A DNA stretch of 64,000 nt from Marinimicrobium hydrolyticum. GTDB taxonomy: Bacteria; Pseudomonadota; Gammaproteobacteria; Pseudomonadales; Cellvibrionaceae. The translations under genes were made by a program, and so were the position numbers. The notes below the pieces were generated by a model that saw nothing but the letters and a program-made list of their open reading frames with translations, made no database searches and was not told the DNA's origin. The DNA is taken from positions 310,001-374,000 of the forward strand of contig NZ_JAVDDU010000002.1 of the NCBI RefSeq assembly GCF_030848505.1. Reading direction: 5' to 3'. Shown here one piece after another: positions 42,942 through 52,701 of the stretch (the stretch's first letter is position 1; each line of letters opens with the position of its first letter).

Positions 42942-44840
42942 ATGTTATCCGTCCGCTCTTCTCTCGCCCGGCTCGCAGGTCAGCCTGGGCTGCTCACCGT
43001 GACGGCCCTGTTGGCCACGTCTGCCTTGGCAGCCTTGGCGCTCACCTCCCCCCCCCTTAGCAACGTGTGGTTAATGGCCACGGGCCTTTGCGCATTGGTG
43101 GCTTTGGTCAGCATAAGCCTGCTGTGGTTTCGGTGCCGAGTGACTTCGGCAAAGGATTCTCGCCTCGATTTATCGGCCAAGCTGTTTGAGTACGGCAACG
43201 AGGGCTTTATTGTCACCGCGCCCGACCAGCGTATTGTTATGGTTAACAAGGCCTTCACGCGCATCACCGGCTACAGCGAAGCGGAAGCCTTAGGACAGAC
43301 ACCTGCCCTACTGTCTTCGGGCCGCCACGACGCCGCATTTTATGAGGCCATGTGGAGCGAGTTGGCCAGCACCGGCAGCTGGCAGGGCGAAGTCTGGAAC
43401 CGTCGCAAGGACGGCAGTATTTACCCAGAATGGTTGAGCATCAGTCAAGTGTGCAACGAGGAGGGGGAGGTCTGCCATTACATCGGTATTATCAGCGACA
43501 TCAGCGGGTTGAAACACAGCCAGGAGCAAGTGCAGCATTTGGCCTATTACGACCCTCTCACCAATTTGCCCAATCGCCTGCTGCTGGATGAGCGCGCTCA
43601 CTTTGCACTGGGGATGTCCAAACGAAGTGGCAAATCCATGGCTCTGGTATTTCTGGACCTGGATCACTTTAAACAGATTAACGACAGCCTCGGCCACCAT
43701 GTAGGCGATGAGTTACTGATTGGTTTTGCGCGCAGGCTGGCCTTGGCGTTGCGTGATCAGGACACGCTCGCGCGGCGCAGCGGGGACGAATTTATCCTGG
43801 TGCTGCCGGATACCGACGCCAATGGCGCCGCCCATACGGCGCAAAAGCTGCTCAATTTGCTCAAGGCTCCTTTTCAAATCTCCGGCTACAGCCTATCAGT
43901 GACCTGTTCTCTGGGCATAGCTCTCTATCCGTCCGACGGCCATACGCTGGATGAGCTCTACACCAGTGCCGATATCGCCATGTATCGGGCCAAACAAGAT
44001 GGGCGCGGCGTCTATCGCTTTTTTACGTCAGAACAACAAGCCAAACACGCGCGTACCATGACGCTGGAAAGCGCCTTGAAGCAAGCCGTGGAGCAGCAAC
44101 AATTCGAGGTGTACTACCAGCCGCAATACAACTTGGCGGATGGAACCCTGGTGGGTATTGAGGCACTGCTGCGTTGGCACCATGCCGAGCTGGGCGATGT
44201 CCCACCCCAGGAATTCATACCCATTGCCGAAACCAATGGGCTGATACTGCCGCTGGGAGAGTGGGTCCTGCGCGAAGCAACACAACAGCTCAACCGCTGG
44301 AGCAGTGCTGGGCTGACACCGGTGAGAATGGCCGTGAACCTGTCAACTCACCAGTTCAACCAAAATAATTTCTTCGAAATTTTGCTGGGAATACTCAGTG
44401 AAGCCGAGCTGGGCGCTGAATATTTGGAGCTGGAATTAACCGAGACAGCCGCCATGCAGGACGCGGAGCACAACATCCGCATTACCAACCAATTCACCCG
44501 GGCGGGCATCAGCTTATCCATGGACGACTTCGGTATCGGCTACTCATCCGTGAGCTGTCTGCGCCGCTTTAATCTGCGCACCCTGAAAATTGATATGTCC
44601 TTGGTACGCGACTTGGACAGCGACCCAGACGATCAGGCCATCGTTGGTTCCATTATTACTCTGGCGCGAGGGCTTGGCCTTAAGACCATTGCGGAAGGCG
44701 TGGAAACGGAGGCCCAGGCAAACTACTTACGCACCCTGGGTTGTCACTACGCCCAGGGTTATTTGTACGGTAAACCTCTGCCGGCGAGGGATTTGGAGCA
44801 GCTTCTTCGGGAGCGTGAGAACTGCCTGGAACAGCCCTAG
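42942..44840 (+). CDS. Membrane PAS-GGDEF-EAL protein with SGDEF variant
   Basis: 632-residue inner-membrane signalling protein. Two N-terminal helices (about 15-64), a PAS domain (about 75-190), a GGDEF-type domain whose motif reads SGDEF (280-284) with an RDQD inhibition site, and an EAL domain (E407-A-L, VNLSTHQF, LELTETAAMQ, MDDFGIGYSSV, IAEGVE) that looks intact. The first glycine of GGDEF is replaced; some SGDEF proteins remain active and others act only as GTP sensors. The phosphodiesterase function is therefore the more certain one. Confidence 0.88.
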   Translation: MLSVRSSLARLAGQPGLLTVTALLATSALAALALTSPPLSNVWLMATGLCALVALVSISLLWFRCRVTSAKDSRLDLSAKLFEYGNEGFIVTAPDQRIVMVNKAFTRITGYSEAEALGQTPALLSSGRHDAAFYEAMWSELASTGSWQGEVWNRRKDGSIYPEWLSISQVCNEEGEVCHYIGIISDISGLKHSQEQVQHLAYYDPLTNLPNRLLLDERAHFALGMSKRSGKSMALVFLDLDHFKQINDSLGHHVGDELLIGFARRLALALRDQDTLARRSGDEFILVLPDTDANGAAHTAQKLLNLLKAPFQISGYSLSVTCSLGIALYPSDGHTLDELYTSADIAMYRAKQDGRGVYRFFTSEQQAKHARTMTLESALKQAVEQQQFEVYYQPQYNLADGTLVGIEALLRWHHAELGDVPPQEFIPIAETNGLILPLGEWVLREATQQLNRWSSAGLTPVRMAVNLSTHQFNQNNFFEILLGILSEAELGAEYLELELTETAAMQDAEHNIRITNQFTRAGISLSMDDFGIGYSSVSCLRRFNLRTLKIDMSLVRDLDSDPDDQAIVGSIITLARGLGLKTIAEGVETEAQANYLRTLGCHYAQGYLYGKPLPARDLEQLLRERENCLEQP

Positions 44841-44860
44841 TCCGCTATTACCCCCAGTGG

Positions 44861-47800
44861 CTAACGCTCGATTTTAAAAATCACATCAACACTCTGATGC
44901 ACGCCCGATTCGCCCTCCAAATGCAGGTTTCGCGTTACGTCGTAGCGGAAGCCCACTTTGTTGGTTTGATCAAACAGCCCCACCACATAGCGGACGAACA
45001 GCCGGGGGGTTAGGTATTTCCCGATGTGCAAGGTGCTTTCGGTTACGTCGTCTTCGGTCTGAATGGTTACTTCATCAAAACCAAAGGTGCGCGCGATTTC
45101 CTCGGTAATAAAACCACTGCGTTCCAAGCCCAGACTGCCAATGGCGTTGATCAGCATATTGCCGTCCGCCGAGCTGCCTCCGGACAGTGGCCGCCCGGTA
45201 AACAACATGGCCATGGCCTCACTATCGGGCAGCGTAGGGGTGGAGAAAACCCGACTGCGCGGGCTTTGCAAGCTGCCGCCGATCTCCAGCCCCACCACGT
45301 ATTGCTCCACCGTGCGCTCAGCGCGAATATCCAGCCCCGGATTATCATAGGGCCCCTGAAAGATTAGCCGCCCCCGTTCAATGGTCAGGTCCTGACCGTA
45401 AGCTTCATACCGGCCCTCGGCAACGCCCACCTCACCCGTGGTAAACAGATCCCGAGTGGGGGTTTTCAGCAGCCCCAGTTCACCGGAGAGACGGCTGGTC
45501 AAACCAAAGCCTTCAAAGTGCACCTCGTCGCCCAGAATCAGGCGCAAGTCTACGAATACGGGTATCCCTGGTTCGGCCTCTTCCTCTTCAAGTTCTTGCC
45601 GTACTACCACGTCGCCGGACACCTGCGTGGCGGTTTCTGGAATGGTTTGAATGTTCGCGCGCGCTTCGGGAATGGTGGCCGAGCCCTCCAGGCGCAGCTC
45701 CTCAGCGCTGACTCGTAACGTCAAGTCAGGGGTGAGAAGCGCTGTGATTTCCCGCGTATTCAAAGCCTGAAAGTTTTCTCCTGTCAGTGAGGCTTGGCCT
45801 TGCCAGTCGGGCTCGCCCAGACGCTCTAGCGCCGCTTCTAGGCGCAAAATCCCCTCGCCAGAGGAAACCTCACCTTCCAGGGTGATGCGGTTCAAGTCGG
45901 CCGTGGCGCGCAGGCCAATGTTCTCTAAATCCAGCCCCGCTTCAGGGACTCTGGCTGAGCCATCAGCAAGTGCAGCGGTACCTTTAACTTCCGGGTCGGT
46001 AAGGGTGCCACCGAGCGCGAACTCAGCACTCAATTCGCCCGTTACATCTTGCAGTTGCGGCACCATGGCTTCCAGTGGCGCCAGGTTGGCGAAATTGGCA
46101 GTTAGCTTGCCATCCAGCTCGCCGGTTTCCAGCAGCAATCCCAGCTCTGCCCCTATGTCACCATAGTCACCCCAGTCGCTAAGCAGAGTGGCTTGGATTT
46201 GATTGTCTTGCAGGGTTGCGTTCACCTCGAAGCGCTCAATGGGATAGGTATCGGCGTCTTCAACGCCCCACATATGGTGAATTTCCGCCCCTTCGGTTTC
46301 CAGTAACAAACGCCCGCTGGGCGCGGACTCGGGCGGCGCTGTGAAAGAGAAGCGCCCCTGCAGCATGCCGCGCACGCGAACATCGGCGGGCAGGAAAGCG
46401 TGTGCAAGGCGCAGGGGTAACGCCAAGATTTCGCCCTCGGCCTGGGCGCCCTGCTCCGGTCGCCACTGCGCCCGCGAACACAGACGCGCTTCCAACTCGG
46501 CCGCACCGCGTTCGCTGTCCGGATCAAGCCAGGCGGGCAGTTCAGGGCGAAGACAGAAATTGCCCAGTGCTACCTCATCGGCGCTAAGGGTTAATGGCGC
46601 TGCTGCTGCCAGATGCACGGCCGGGTATTCTGTTGGCAGCAGAGACAATTTACGAATCTCCCCTTGCCAGCGCTCCGCATCGTAGCCGCCCGCCAGCACC
46701 CAAGTTATCTCCCCCAGCTCCTCACTAATTACACGCGTTTCAACGCTGTGATCGGCCATGGAACCTGAGCCTTGCATCAAGACTTGCTGAATGACCTGCT
46801 CAGCTGCGGTAATCTGACGGGCATCCACAGACACGCGGAAGCGCGCCGGGTCGATTTGATCGAGGTCCACCAGCACACTTTCCAGGTGGTACTCATCCTG
46901 CCACCGAAGATCTTCCCCGCGTGCACTAAGGCGTACGCGCGGATCTTCCAGATTGCCTTCCACTCGACCGTGGGCCGACAGGCTGCCACCGAGACCAGGG
47001 TCCAACTCCGCCAGACCCGGCGCCTCCAGGGACCAATCAAGTGCCACATCCGAGGGCATTTGTTCGCCGTCCAGAACAGCATAGCCGTCGATGAATAAGG
47101 TGTTGGAGCCCATAGCCAGATTTAACTGTTCGGCTTGGATGCGGTCACCTTCATAGTCCACCGCCCCCGAAGCGGCCAGGGCGATGGAGCGCAGCTCACC
47201 CGAGAGCTGTAGATCCTGAACCCGAGCCCGCAATTGCCCCTCATCTCCCAGCTCACCCCGGGTGGCGAAGGCGGCGCTAATGACGCCCGGCCAGTCTTCC
47301 AGGAACACTTCTGGGTTCAGCTCTCGCGCGTCGATGTTCAGATCCCAAGTCACGCCGGGGAGCCAAGTCACCAGCCCGCTCACGTCCAGCACCCCATCCA
47401 GCATCCGCACACGGGCTTCGGCAATGTCGAATTGCTCCAGGCTTCCCACACCACTGAGGCGCGCATCCAGGTCCGGTAAGTCGTCAGTGCGCACTTGAGT
47501 GGTCAGCGCCAACCGGTAGGCGTCCAGCCAACCTTCAACGGAAAGTTCGCCGGAGGTCACTGGCACGGGTTGCTCCTCGGGCCAAAACGCGGACGGCGGC
47601 GATTGGTTCTGCCAACGGTTGCGCAGGGAGAGCCAAGGGTCTTGTTCGGCGTCGTCGAGGCGCGGTTGCAATCGCACCACAGAGCTCAATGCCAAAGGTG
47701 CGGCCAGCTGATGTTCCAGCGTGATTTCTTCGACATTGCCGGTAAGATGCCCACGCCCATTCAAACCCAGTGGCTCCCCGTCCTCCATAGGCAATCGGTA

Positions 47801-48439
47801 CGCCCAGACAACGCGAAGGTCAGCGGTATAAGGATAACGAACGCCAATGCGACCATTGACACTGGCCTGGTATTCCTCGCTGATCACTTCCAGTTCCGAT
47901 ACCCGCAAATTGAAAGCGCCCAACGCTATGGAACCGCTGACCCGCTGCAATTCGGTAACCGTGTCGCCCTGTTCAATGCGGATGTTGTTCAGTTCCACAT
48001 CGCCTAATCTGATGCTCACCGGCAGCGCCAAGTCGGGCCAGTCGGTAATGGCCTCGGCGGGCTCCTCGTCTTCTTCGCCCTCGGGCAGCACCAGCAGCAC
48101 CGAGTCAGCACTCAACGACTGAATAGACACAGCACGTCCCAACAGAGCGACCGGGCGCCACCGAAAACTCAAGCCTTCCACTCGATAGCGCTGAGGTGGC
48201 TCCCCTTCTTCCAACTCGGGAATAAACTCCAGATAACTAATGTCGAGCCCTTCGATGAGGTTGCCTTCCACCGCTCCAAGCTCCAGCGGTAAACGCTGCG
48301 CGGCTTGATTCAATACCCAGCGGCTACCCCATTGCGTGGACACCAGAGAACTCACCAGCGCCAAGACCAGCACCAGCGTGATCAGCACTGACAGCAGGCT
48401 CCATTTGAGCCAAAAAAGTACTTTCCACACCAGGGTCAT
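44861..48439 (-). CDS. tamB: Translocation and assembly module subunit TamB
   Basis: 1192-residue AsmA-like inner-membrane-anchored protein (one N-terminal helix about 10-32) with a long beta-taco periplasmic part and the conserved C-terminal DUF490 domain (GGSLQSPRSRVFSTPTLP, MLFTGRP, HIGKYLTPRLFVRYVVGLFD). With TamA it bridges the envelope for outer-membrane protein insertion and lipid transport. The ATG overlaps the tamA stop by 4 bp (ATGA), showing tight coupling. Length is close to E. coli TamB (1259). Confidence 0.93.
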   Translation of the reverse strand: MTLVWKVLFWLKWSLLSVLITLVLVLALVSSLVSTQWGSRWVLNQAAQRLPLELGAVEGNLIEGLDISYLEFIPELEEGEPPQRYRVEGLSFRWRPVALLGRAVSIQSLSADSVLLVLPEGEEDEEPAEAITDWPDLALPVSIRLGDVELNNIRIEQGDTVTELQRVSGSIALGAFNLRVSELEVISEEYQASVNGRIGVRYPYTADLRVVWAYRLPMEDGEPLGLNGRGHLTGNVEEITLEHQLAAPLALSSVVRLQPRLDDAEQDPWLSLRNRWQNQSPPSAFWPEEQPVPVTSGELSVEGWLDAYRLALTTQVRTDDLPDLDARLSGVGSLEQFDIAEARVRMLDGVLDVSGLVTWLPGVTWDLNIDARELNPEVFLEDWPGVISAAFATRGELGDEGQLRARVQDLQLSGELRSIALAASGAVDYEGDRIQAEQLNLAMGSNTLFIDGYAVLDGEQMPSDVALDWSLEAPGLAELDPGLGGSLSAHGRVEGNLEDPRVRLSARGEDLRWQDEYHLESVLVDLDQIDPARFRVSVDARQITAAEQVIQQVLMQGSGSMADHSVETRVISEELGEITWVLAGGYDAERWQGEIRKLSLLPTEYPAVHLAAAAPLTLSADEVALGNFCLRPELPAWLDPDSERGAAELEARLCSRAQWRPEQGAQAEGEILALPLRLAHAFLPADVRVRGMLQGRFSFTAPPESAPSGRLLLETEGAEIHHMWGVEDADTYPIERFEVNATLQDNQIQATLLSDWGDYGDIGAELGLLLETGELDGKLTANFANLAPLEAMVPQLQDVTGELSAEFALGGTLTDPEVKGTAALADGSARVPEAGLDLENIGLRATADLNRITLEGEVSSGEGILRLEAALERLGEPDWQGQASLTGENFQALNTREITALLTPDLTLRVSAEELRLEGSATIPEARANIQTIPETATQVSGDVVVRQELEEEEAEPGIPVFVDLRLILGDEVHFEGFGLTSRLSGELGLLKTPTRDLFTTGEVGVAEGRYEAYGQDLTIERGRLIFQGPYDNPGLDIRAERTVEQYVVGLEIGGSLQSPRSRVFSTPTLPDSEAMAMLFTGRPLSGGSSADGNMLINAIGSLGLERSGFITEEIARTFGFDEVTIQTEDDVTESTLHIGKYLTPRLFVRYVVGLFDQTNKVGFRYDVTRNLHLEGESGVHQSVDVIFKIER

Positions 48440-50247
48440 AAATCCGGACCTATACTCAAATGCAAACCCCAGCCGCCAGGGTCATCCAAGGCTCTGGCCA
48501 CATCGACACGCACCGGACCAATGGGCGAAATCCAACGCACCCCCACACCAAGGCCGCGCTTCAAATTCATGTCAGTCCCGTCAAAGGCATTACCCTGATC
48601 AAAAAACACCGCCGCCGCCCAGCTGGGCCGGAAGCGATAATCGTATTCGACACTGTGGACCCACAAATGACTGCCGCCGACGACCAGTTCTTCATCCCCG
48701 TCTGGAGACATCACACTGGGCCCCAGAGATCGGAAACTATAGCCGCGCACACTGGCGTCACCACCGGCGAAAAATCGCTGGGAGACGGGCAGCAAACTGA
48801 AATCAGTGACATCCGTGGCGCCACCTTCGGCACGCACCAAAAACCGGCCGGGGCCGAACGCCTGGATGTATTTGGCGCGACCGTAAACCTGCACAAAACT
48901 GATGTCAGACCCCAGCGTTTGAGGGGAACCGGACAGGCGCCCCATGAGGCTCCAGCCGGAAAGCGGATAGGCGCTTTCGTCAGATTTGGTACGCGACAAA
49001 CTGATTGAAGGCACCACCAAATGCGAGGTGCGGCGTATCCCGCCCGCCACATAATCTTCCTGTTCGTAGTTGACGGAGTAGGTTTGCAGCCAATCGCTGC
49101 CCTCCTCAGAACGGATGTAACTGGTACCCACGGTCCACAGATTACTTTCGGTGTCGGCCACACGCTCCCGCTGATAGCCTGTATAAAAACGCACACTCTC
49201 GTGTGCCGGGCGGGTCATGGGGATACGGTAAGACGCCGCAATGTTGCCGCCGACCTCGGCGATGCGCAATTCGGTATTAAACGTATGGCCACGATCATTG
49301 ACGTAACGGTTTTCGTAACCGAGCAATAGCCGCGGCCCCGTGTCCGTGGCGTAACCGACACCCGCAGAGTAGCCGTGGCGCGGGCGCCCCTCCAACTGGA
49401 TCTCCACCGGAACATCCTCATCCCCCAACTGACGCAACCTCGGCACCACGTTCACATAATTAAAGTAATCGCTGCCGCTGTAGCGGCTCTTGAGTTCCAA
49501 AAGCCGTGACATGTCGTAGGGGTCGCCCGGCTCAAACGTTAGGTAGCGGAACAGGAAGTCCTGGCTGAGTATGTCGTTTTCCATGGTTACGTCGCCGAAC
49601 CGGTAACGCCGGCCGGTGCGGTAAACCAATTCCACGTGGGCGGAATACTCCTCCGTGTCCACGGTGACCCGAGAGCGCACAAAGCGCGCGTCGAAATACC
49701 CGCGCGCGGAAGCCACAGCGCCGAAACGGCCTTTTAAGGATTCGTACTCCCCATGGTCGAGGCGGTTACCCTCCACCAGTGTGGTTTGTCGAGTTAGCGA
49801 CTGGAAACGGGGGTCGGTTTCGCCCTCACCTTCAATGCGAATGTCCACTTGGGTGATGCGCACAGGACGTCCCGCGTCCAGATCAATGTGCAGCCCCCAG
49901 CAGTTCTCGTCGCGAGTGAGTTCGCGTGTGAATTGAACGTGGTAGTAGCCCACGGCTCGAGACGCCCGCTGAATCTGATTGTCCAGCTCCCGCATACGCG
50001 CGCGCAAACGCCATTCAGGCGTTGCACAGGGTTCATCCCCCATGCGAATAAAACTGCGCACATTGTCGCGCAAGCGCTCGGGACCACCCTCGATGGTGAT
50101 TCTGGGACTGTCGGCCACAGCAGCCATACTGGCCACGGAGGTCAGAAGCAGCGTGGCGAAAGCCACCAGCGCACGGCGCCCGAGTCTGGGCGAAGAAAGG
50201 CGAAAAATTAACAAGGCAAAGTCTCGGATAACAAACCAGTCTTCCAA
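48436..50247 (-). CDS. tamA: Autotransporter assembly complex protein TamA
   Basis: 603-residue Omp85-family outer-membrane protein. A hydrophobic N-terminal export signal (ALVAFATLLLTSVASMAAVADS), three POTRA domains (about 50-270) and a 16-strand barrel (about 280-603) with the Omp85 motif VRGYSFRSLGP and the C-terminal LHLSIGPDL. No ATG precedes the signal peptide in frame; the TTG at 50247 is used here and another TTG at 50214 is possible. The stop overlaps tamB. The tamA-tamB order is conserved. Confidence 0.92.
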   Translation of the reverse strand: MEDWFVIRDFALLIFRLSSPRLGRRALVAFATLLLTSVASMAAVADSPRITIEGGPERLRDNVRSFIRMGDEPCATPEWRLRARMRELDNQIQRASRAVGYYHVQFTRELTRDENCWGLHIDLDAGRPVRITQVDIRIEGEGETDPRFQSLTRQTTLVEGNRLDHGEYESLKGRFGAVASARGYFDARFVRSRVTVDTEEYSAHVELVYRTGRRYRFGDVTMENDILSQDFLFRYLTFEPGDPYDMSRLLELKSRYSGSDYFNYVNVVPRLRQLGDEDVPVEIQLEGRPRHGYSAGVGYATDTGPRLLLGYENRYVNDRGHTFNTELRIAEVGGNIAASYRIPMTRPAHESVRFYTGYQRERVADTESNLWTVGTSYIRSEEGSDWLQTYSVNYEQEDYVAGGIRRTSHLVVPSISLSRTKSDESAYPLSGWSLMGRLSGSPQTLGSDISFVQVYGRAKYIQAFGPGRFLVRAEGGATDVTDFSLLPVSQRFFAGGDASVRGYSFRSLGPSVMSPDGDEELVVGGSHLWVHSVEYDYRFRPSWAAAVFFDQGNAFDGTDMNLKRGLGVGVRWISPIGPVRVDVARALDDPGGWGLHLSIGPDL

Positions 50248-50402
50248 GGTTGAAGTACTTCACAGCAGTGCTTGCCGGCTGTGCCCCGACGGATCAAGAC
50301 CACTACTCTAACCAGTTAGACCCGCTTACTCAAAGTGAACTCGTCAATCTGAAAGTTATTTTTTGTTAACTTCAGCGTCGCGAGCCGCGAGTGACAGACG
50401 TT

Positions 50403-51284
50403 TCAGTAGGGGCAGGTATCGCTTAAGCCATGAGCCTTCAGAAAAGTTTCAATATCGTCAGTGGCCGGGTTCAAAAAGCGCAGCACACTGGCGACACCGG
50501 CCAGCAGGTTGACGTGCCGTGCACGAGGATAAATATGACTGGTAACCGGCACCCCCAGTTCCTCCAGTCGAGCTGTAAAACGCTCGGTGTGGTAGGGGTA
50601 GGCCGTGGTATCAGCGCCTCCGTGCAACAGCAGGCTCGGCGGCGCCTCGGCCGTCGCCAACGCCAAAGGGTTGACCTCCGCGTCATCGGTTACCCGAGTG
50701 AACTTGTCCACTACCAGCTCATGGTCCAGCGGGAGATCGTAAGGCGCCGCCAGACCGATCAACCCGCGCACTTGAACCTCTTCACCCTGATTGCGCGCCA
50801 GGTATTTGGGGTCGGTCGCCAGCATGGCGGCGGTATGCCCACCGGCGGAGTGCCCCATAAGAATCACATCCAGGCCCTCGGGGCAGGATTCGGGCATTTC
50901 CGCACTGAGCCGCGCTATCGCAAGGGCAATGTCGTCGACAAAGTCTGGGAACTCGACTTCCGGGTACAGCCGGTAGTTGGGAATGACGGTAACGTAGCCC
51001 ATGCGCGCAAAGGTCTGCCCCACAAACAGGAAGTCCTCTTTATCACCACTTTCCCAGGAGCCGCCATAGACAAACACCAGCACGGCGCGCCGATAGGGGC
51101 GGTTGCGAGGAAGGTAAATGTCCATTCCCTGACGATGCTCCGTGCCGTAGGGCACGTCGCTTTCGAGGGTGAAGGCACCCCGAGGGGTGACGCCATTGAG
51201 TACTTTTACGGGCTGACAGGCGACGAGCAGAGCTGTGGCGGCCAAAATGAAGAAGCCACCGAGAAACCAAACCTTGGAAGACAT
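50403..51284 (-). CDS. Lipoprotein alpha/beta-hydrolase (BD-FAE/esterase type)
   Basis: 293 residues. Lipobox LVAC at about 20-23, so it is membrane-anchored in the envelope. The HGG-equivalent oxyanion loop is YGGSW, the nucleophile Ser lies in GHSAGG, a likely acid Asp in HGGADTT, and the His in ARHVNLL: a complete esterase triad. It resembles the carboxylesterase/feruloyl- or acetyl-esterase clan; de-esterification of plant polymers would fit the genome but is inference. GAATAT-type spacing with TAGGAA ribosome-binding site. Confidence 0.82.
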   Translation of the reverse strand: MSSKVWFLGGFFILAATALLVACQPVKVLNGVTPRGAFTLESDVPYGTEHRQGMDIYLPRNRPYRRAVLVFVYGGSWESGDKEDFLFVGQTFARMGYVTVIPNYRLYPEVEFPDFVDDIALAIARLSAEMPESCPEGLDVILMGHSAGGHTAAMLATDPKYLARNQGEEVQVRGLIGLAAPYDLPLDHELVVDKFTRVTDDAEVNPLALATAEAPPSLLLHGGADTTAYPYHTERFTARLEELGVPVTSHIYPRARHVNLLAGVASVLRFLNPATDDIETFLKAHGLSDTCPY

Positions 51285-51463
51285 GATATTCCTATCTATC
51301 GATTTTTGCGTATTCTACTTTTTACTGAACAGCCCGTCATTCTCGCAAAGGTCCACAGATGGTGTAGACCGCGTTTTGCACTGCTTCGCACTCGCTTTAA
51401 ATTTCAGGCACTCGAAAACTAACTGCTAGCGAGTACTTCGTAAGAGGAATCCCAGGCGCTTCA

Positions 51464-51564
51464 CAGGAGGCTTTTCGAAAACGCCGTAAACCCGTCCCTG
51501 GGGGCTTTCTCACCGGGGCGCCGGCCGCAAGCTCCCTCTTGTGAGAGTTTCGAAAAGCCTCCTG
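51464..51564. repeat. Palindromic element A (17-bp perfect inverted repeat, 67-bp interior)
   Basis: Left arm CAGGAGGCTTTTCGAAA (51464-51480) and right arm TTTCGAAAAGCCTCCTG (51548-51564) pair perfectly. An inner pair TCTCAC/GTGAGA (51508-51513 with 51541-51546) is nested. The interior starts with a core (51481-51512) that matches the minus strand of element B at 27 of 32 positions. Confidence 0.75.
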
Positions 51565-51576
51565 CAAATCGCCTTA

Positions 51577-51671
51577 GCAGCCCCACCCAAGGCATTCTTA
51601 CCGCTCAGCAACTCCTGCTATGACGGTGGTAGGTAGGGGCTACAGAAAAGAACTCGGTAGGTTGGGGCTGC
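51577..51671. repeat. Inverted repeat spanning the spacer between elements A and B
   Basis: GCAGCCCCA (51577-51585) pairs with TGGGGCTGC (51663-51671), with partial pairing extending inward. It bridges the space between the two larger palindromic elements. Confidence 0.4.
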
Positions 51672-51673
51672 CA

Positions 51674-51779
51674 GGGCCGTGCAGGGTGAGTGTTCAGCAA
51701 GCCTCAAAAGAGGGACCTTTTGAGGCAGTCCCCAGGGAGGGGTTTACGACGTTTGCTGAACACTCACTCTGCATGGCCC
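51674..51779. repeat. Palindromic element B (27-bp inverted repeat with nested hairpin)
   Basis: Arms at 51674-51700 and 51753-51779 pair at 25 of 27 positions. Nested immediately inside is GCCTCAAAAG (51701-51710), loop AGGGAC, CTTTTGAGGC (51717-51726). The core shared with element A lies on the minus strand (51752 to 51721), so the two elements are in opposite orientation. Confidence 0.75.
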
Positions 51780-51950
51780 GAGGGCCTGCTTACGAAGTTA
51801 CCAATTCGATTGTTTATTCCACCGCAGCACGCATACATGGGGAGAACGCATGGGGTTTGACGCGCTTCGCGGTGAGATTGCGCCTTCATTGGGTGTTAAG
51901 CTGTGCGCTATTGTACAATGGCGCACCCGATCCGGCAGAGATGGCAGCTA

Positions 51951-52700
51951 ATGACCGACAAGAAAACGACGCATTTCGGCTATGAAGAAGTTCCGTTCGA
52001 CGAAAAAGCCGACCGTGTCGCCGGCGTATTTCACTCCGTAGCCGCTCGCTACGACTTGATGAACGACTTGATGTCTGGAGGCGTGCACCGAATCTGGAAG
52101 CGCTTCACCATTGAATTATCCGCCGTACGCCCCGGCCAGCGTGTGCTGGACATTGCCGGCGGTACGGGCGATTTGAGCTACCAATTTGCCCGCCGAGTCG
52201 GCGACGAAGGACTGGTGGTGCTGGCGGACATCAACGCCTCCATGCTAACCGTGGGCCGTGACCGGTTGCTGGACCGGGGCACGGCGGGCAACATTCAGTT
52301 CGCGCAGGCGGACGCACAGTACCTGCCTTTTCCAGACAACACCTTCGACTGCATTACCATTGCGTTTGGTTTGCGCAACGTGACCGACAAGGATCTCGCC
52401 CTGTCGGCCATGTTGAGAGTGCTCAAGCCGGGCGGGCGATTGCTGGTGCTGGAGTTTTCCAAGCCTCAGAACTCACTGCTGGAAAAAGCCTACGACGTCT
52501 ATTCATTCAAGCTGCTGCCGCTGATGGGCAAGCTGGTGACCAACGATGCCGACAGTTATCGCTACCTGGCCGAATCCATCCGCATGCACCCGGATCAAGA
52601 CACCTTGAAAGCCATGATGGAAAACGCCGGTTTTGTGAACACCGAGTTTCACAATCTGACCGGGGGCATAGTGGCACTGCATAAGGGAATTAAGCCCTGA
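51951..52700 (+). CDS. ubiE: Ubiquinone/menaquinone biosynthesis C-methyltransferase UbiE
   Basis: 249-residue SAM-dependent methyltransferase acting on the demethyl quinone ring in ubiquinone and menaquinone synthesis. Motif [12 protein letters not shown], and the UbiE blocks [52 protein letters not shown] and [26 protein letters not shown] are nearly identical to the E. coli protein. The ATG at 51951 matches its N-terminus; a GTG at 51903 is in frame. First gene of ubiE-ubiJ-ubiB. Confidence 0.96.
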   Translation: MTDKKTTHFGYEEVPFDEKADRVAGVFHSVAARYDLMNDLMSGGVHRIWKRFTIELSAVRPGQRVLDIAGGTGDLSYQFARRVGDEGLVVLADINASMLTVGRDRLLDRGTAGNIQFAQADAQYLPFPDNTFDCITIAFGLRNVTDKDLALSAMLRVLKPGGRLLVLEFSKPQNSLLEKAYDVYSFKLLPLMGKLVTNDADSYRYLAESIRMHPDQDTLKAMMENAGFVNTEFHNLTGGIVALHKGIKP

Positions 52701-52701
52701 T

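Larger units (their letters stand above)
51285..51950. other. Palindrome-rich intergenic region upstream of ubiE
   Basis: 666 bp with no credible gene but with three sets of long inverted repeats (listed separately) packed between 51464 and 51779. The frame open from 51620 has no homology I recognise. The promoter of ubiE must lie in the last 170 bp; I could not assign it. Confidence 0.6.
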
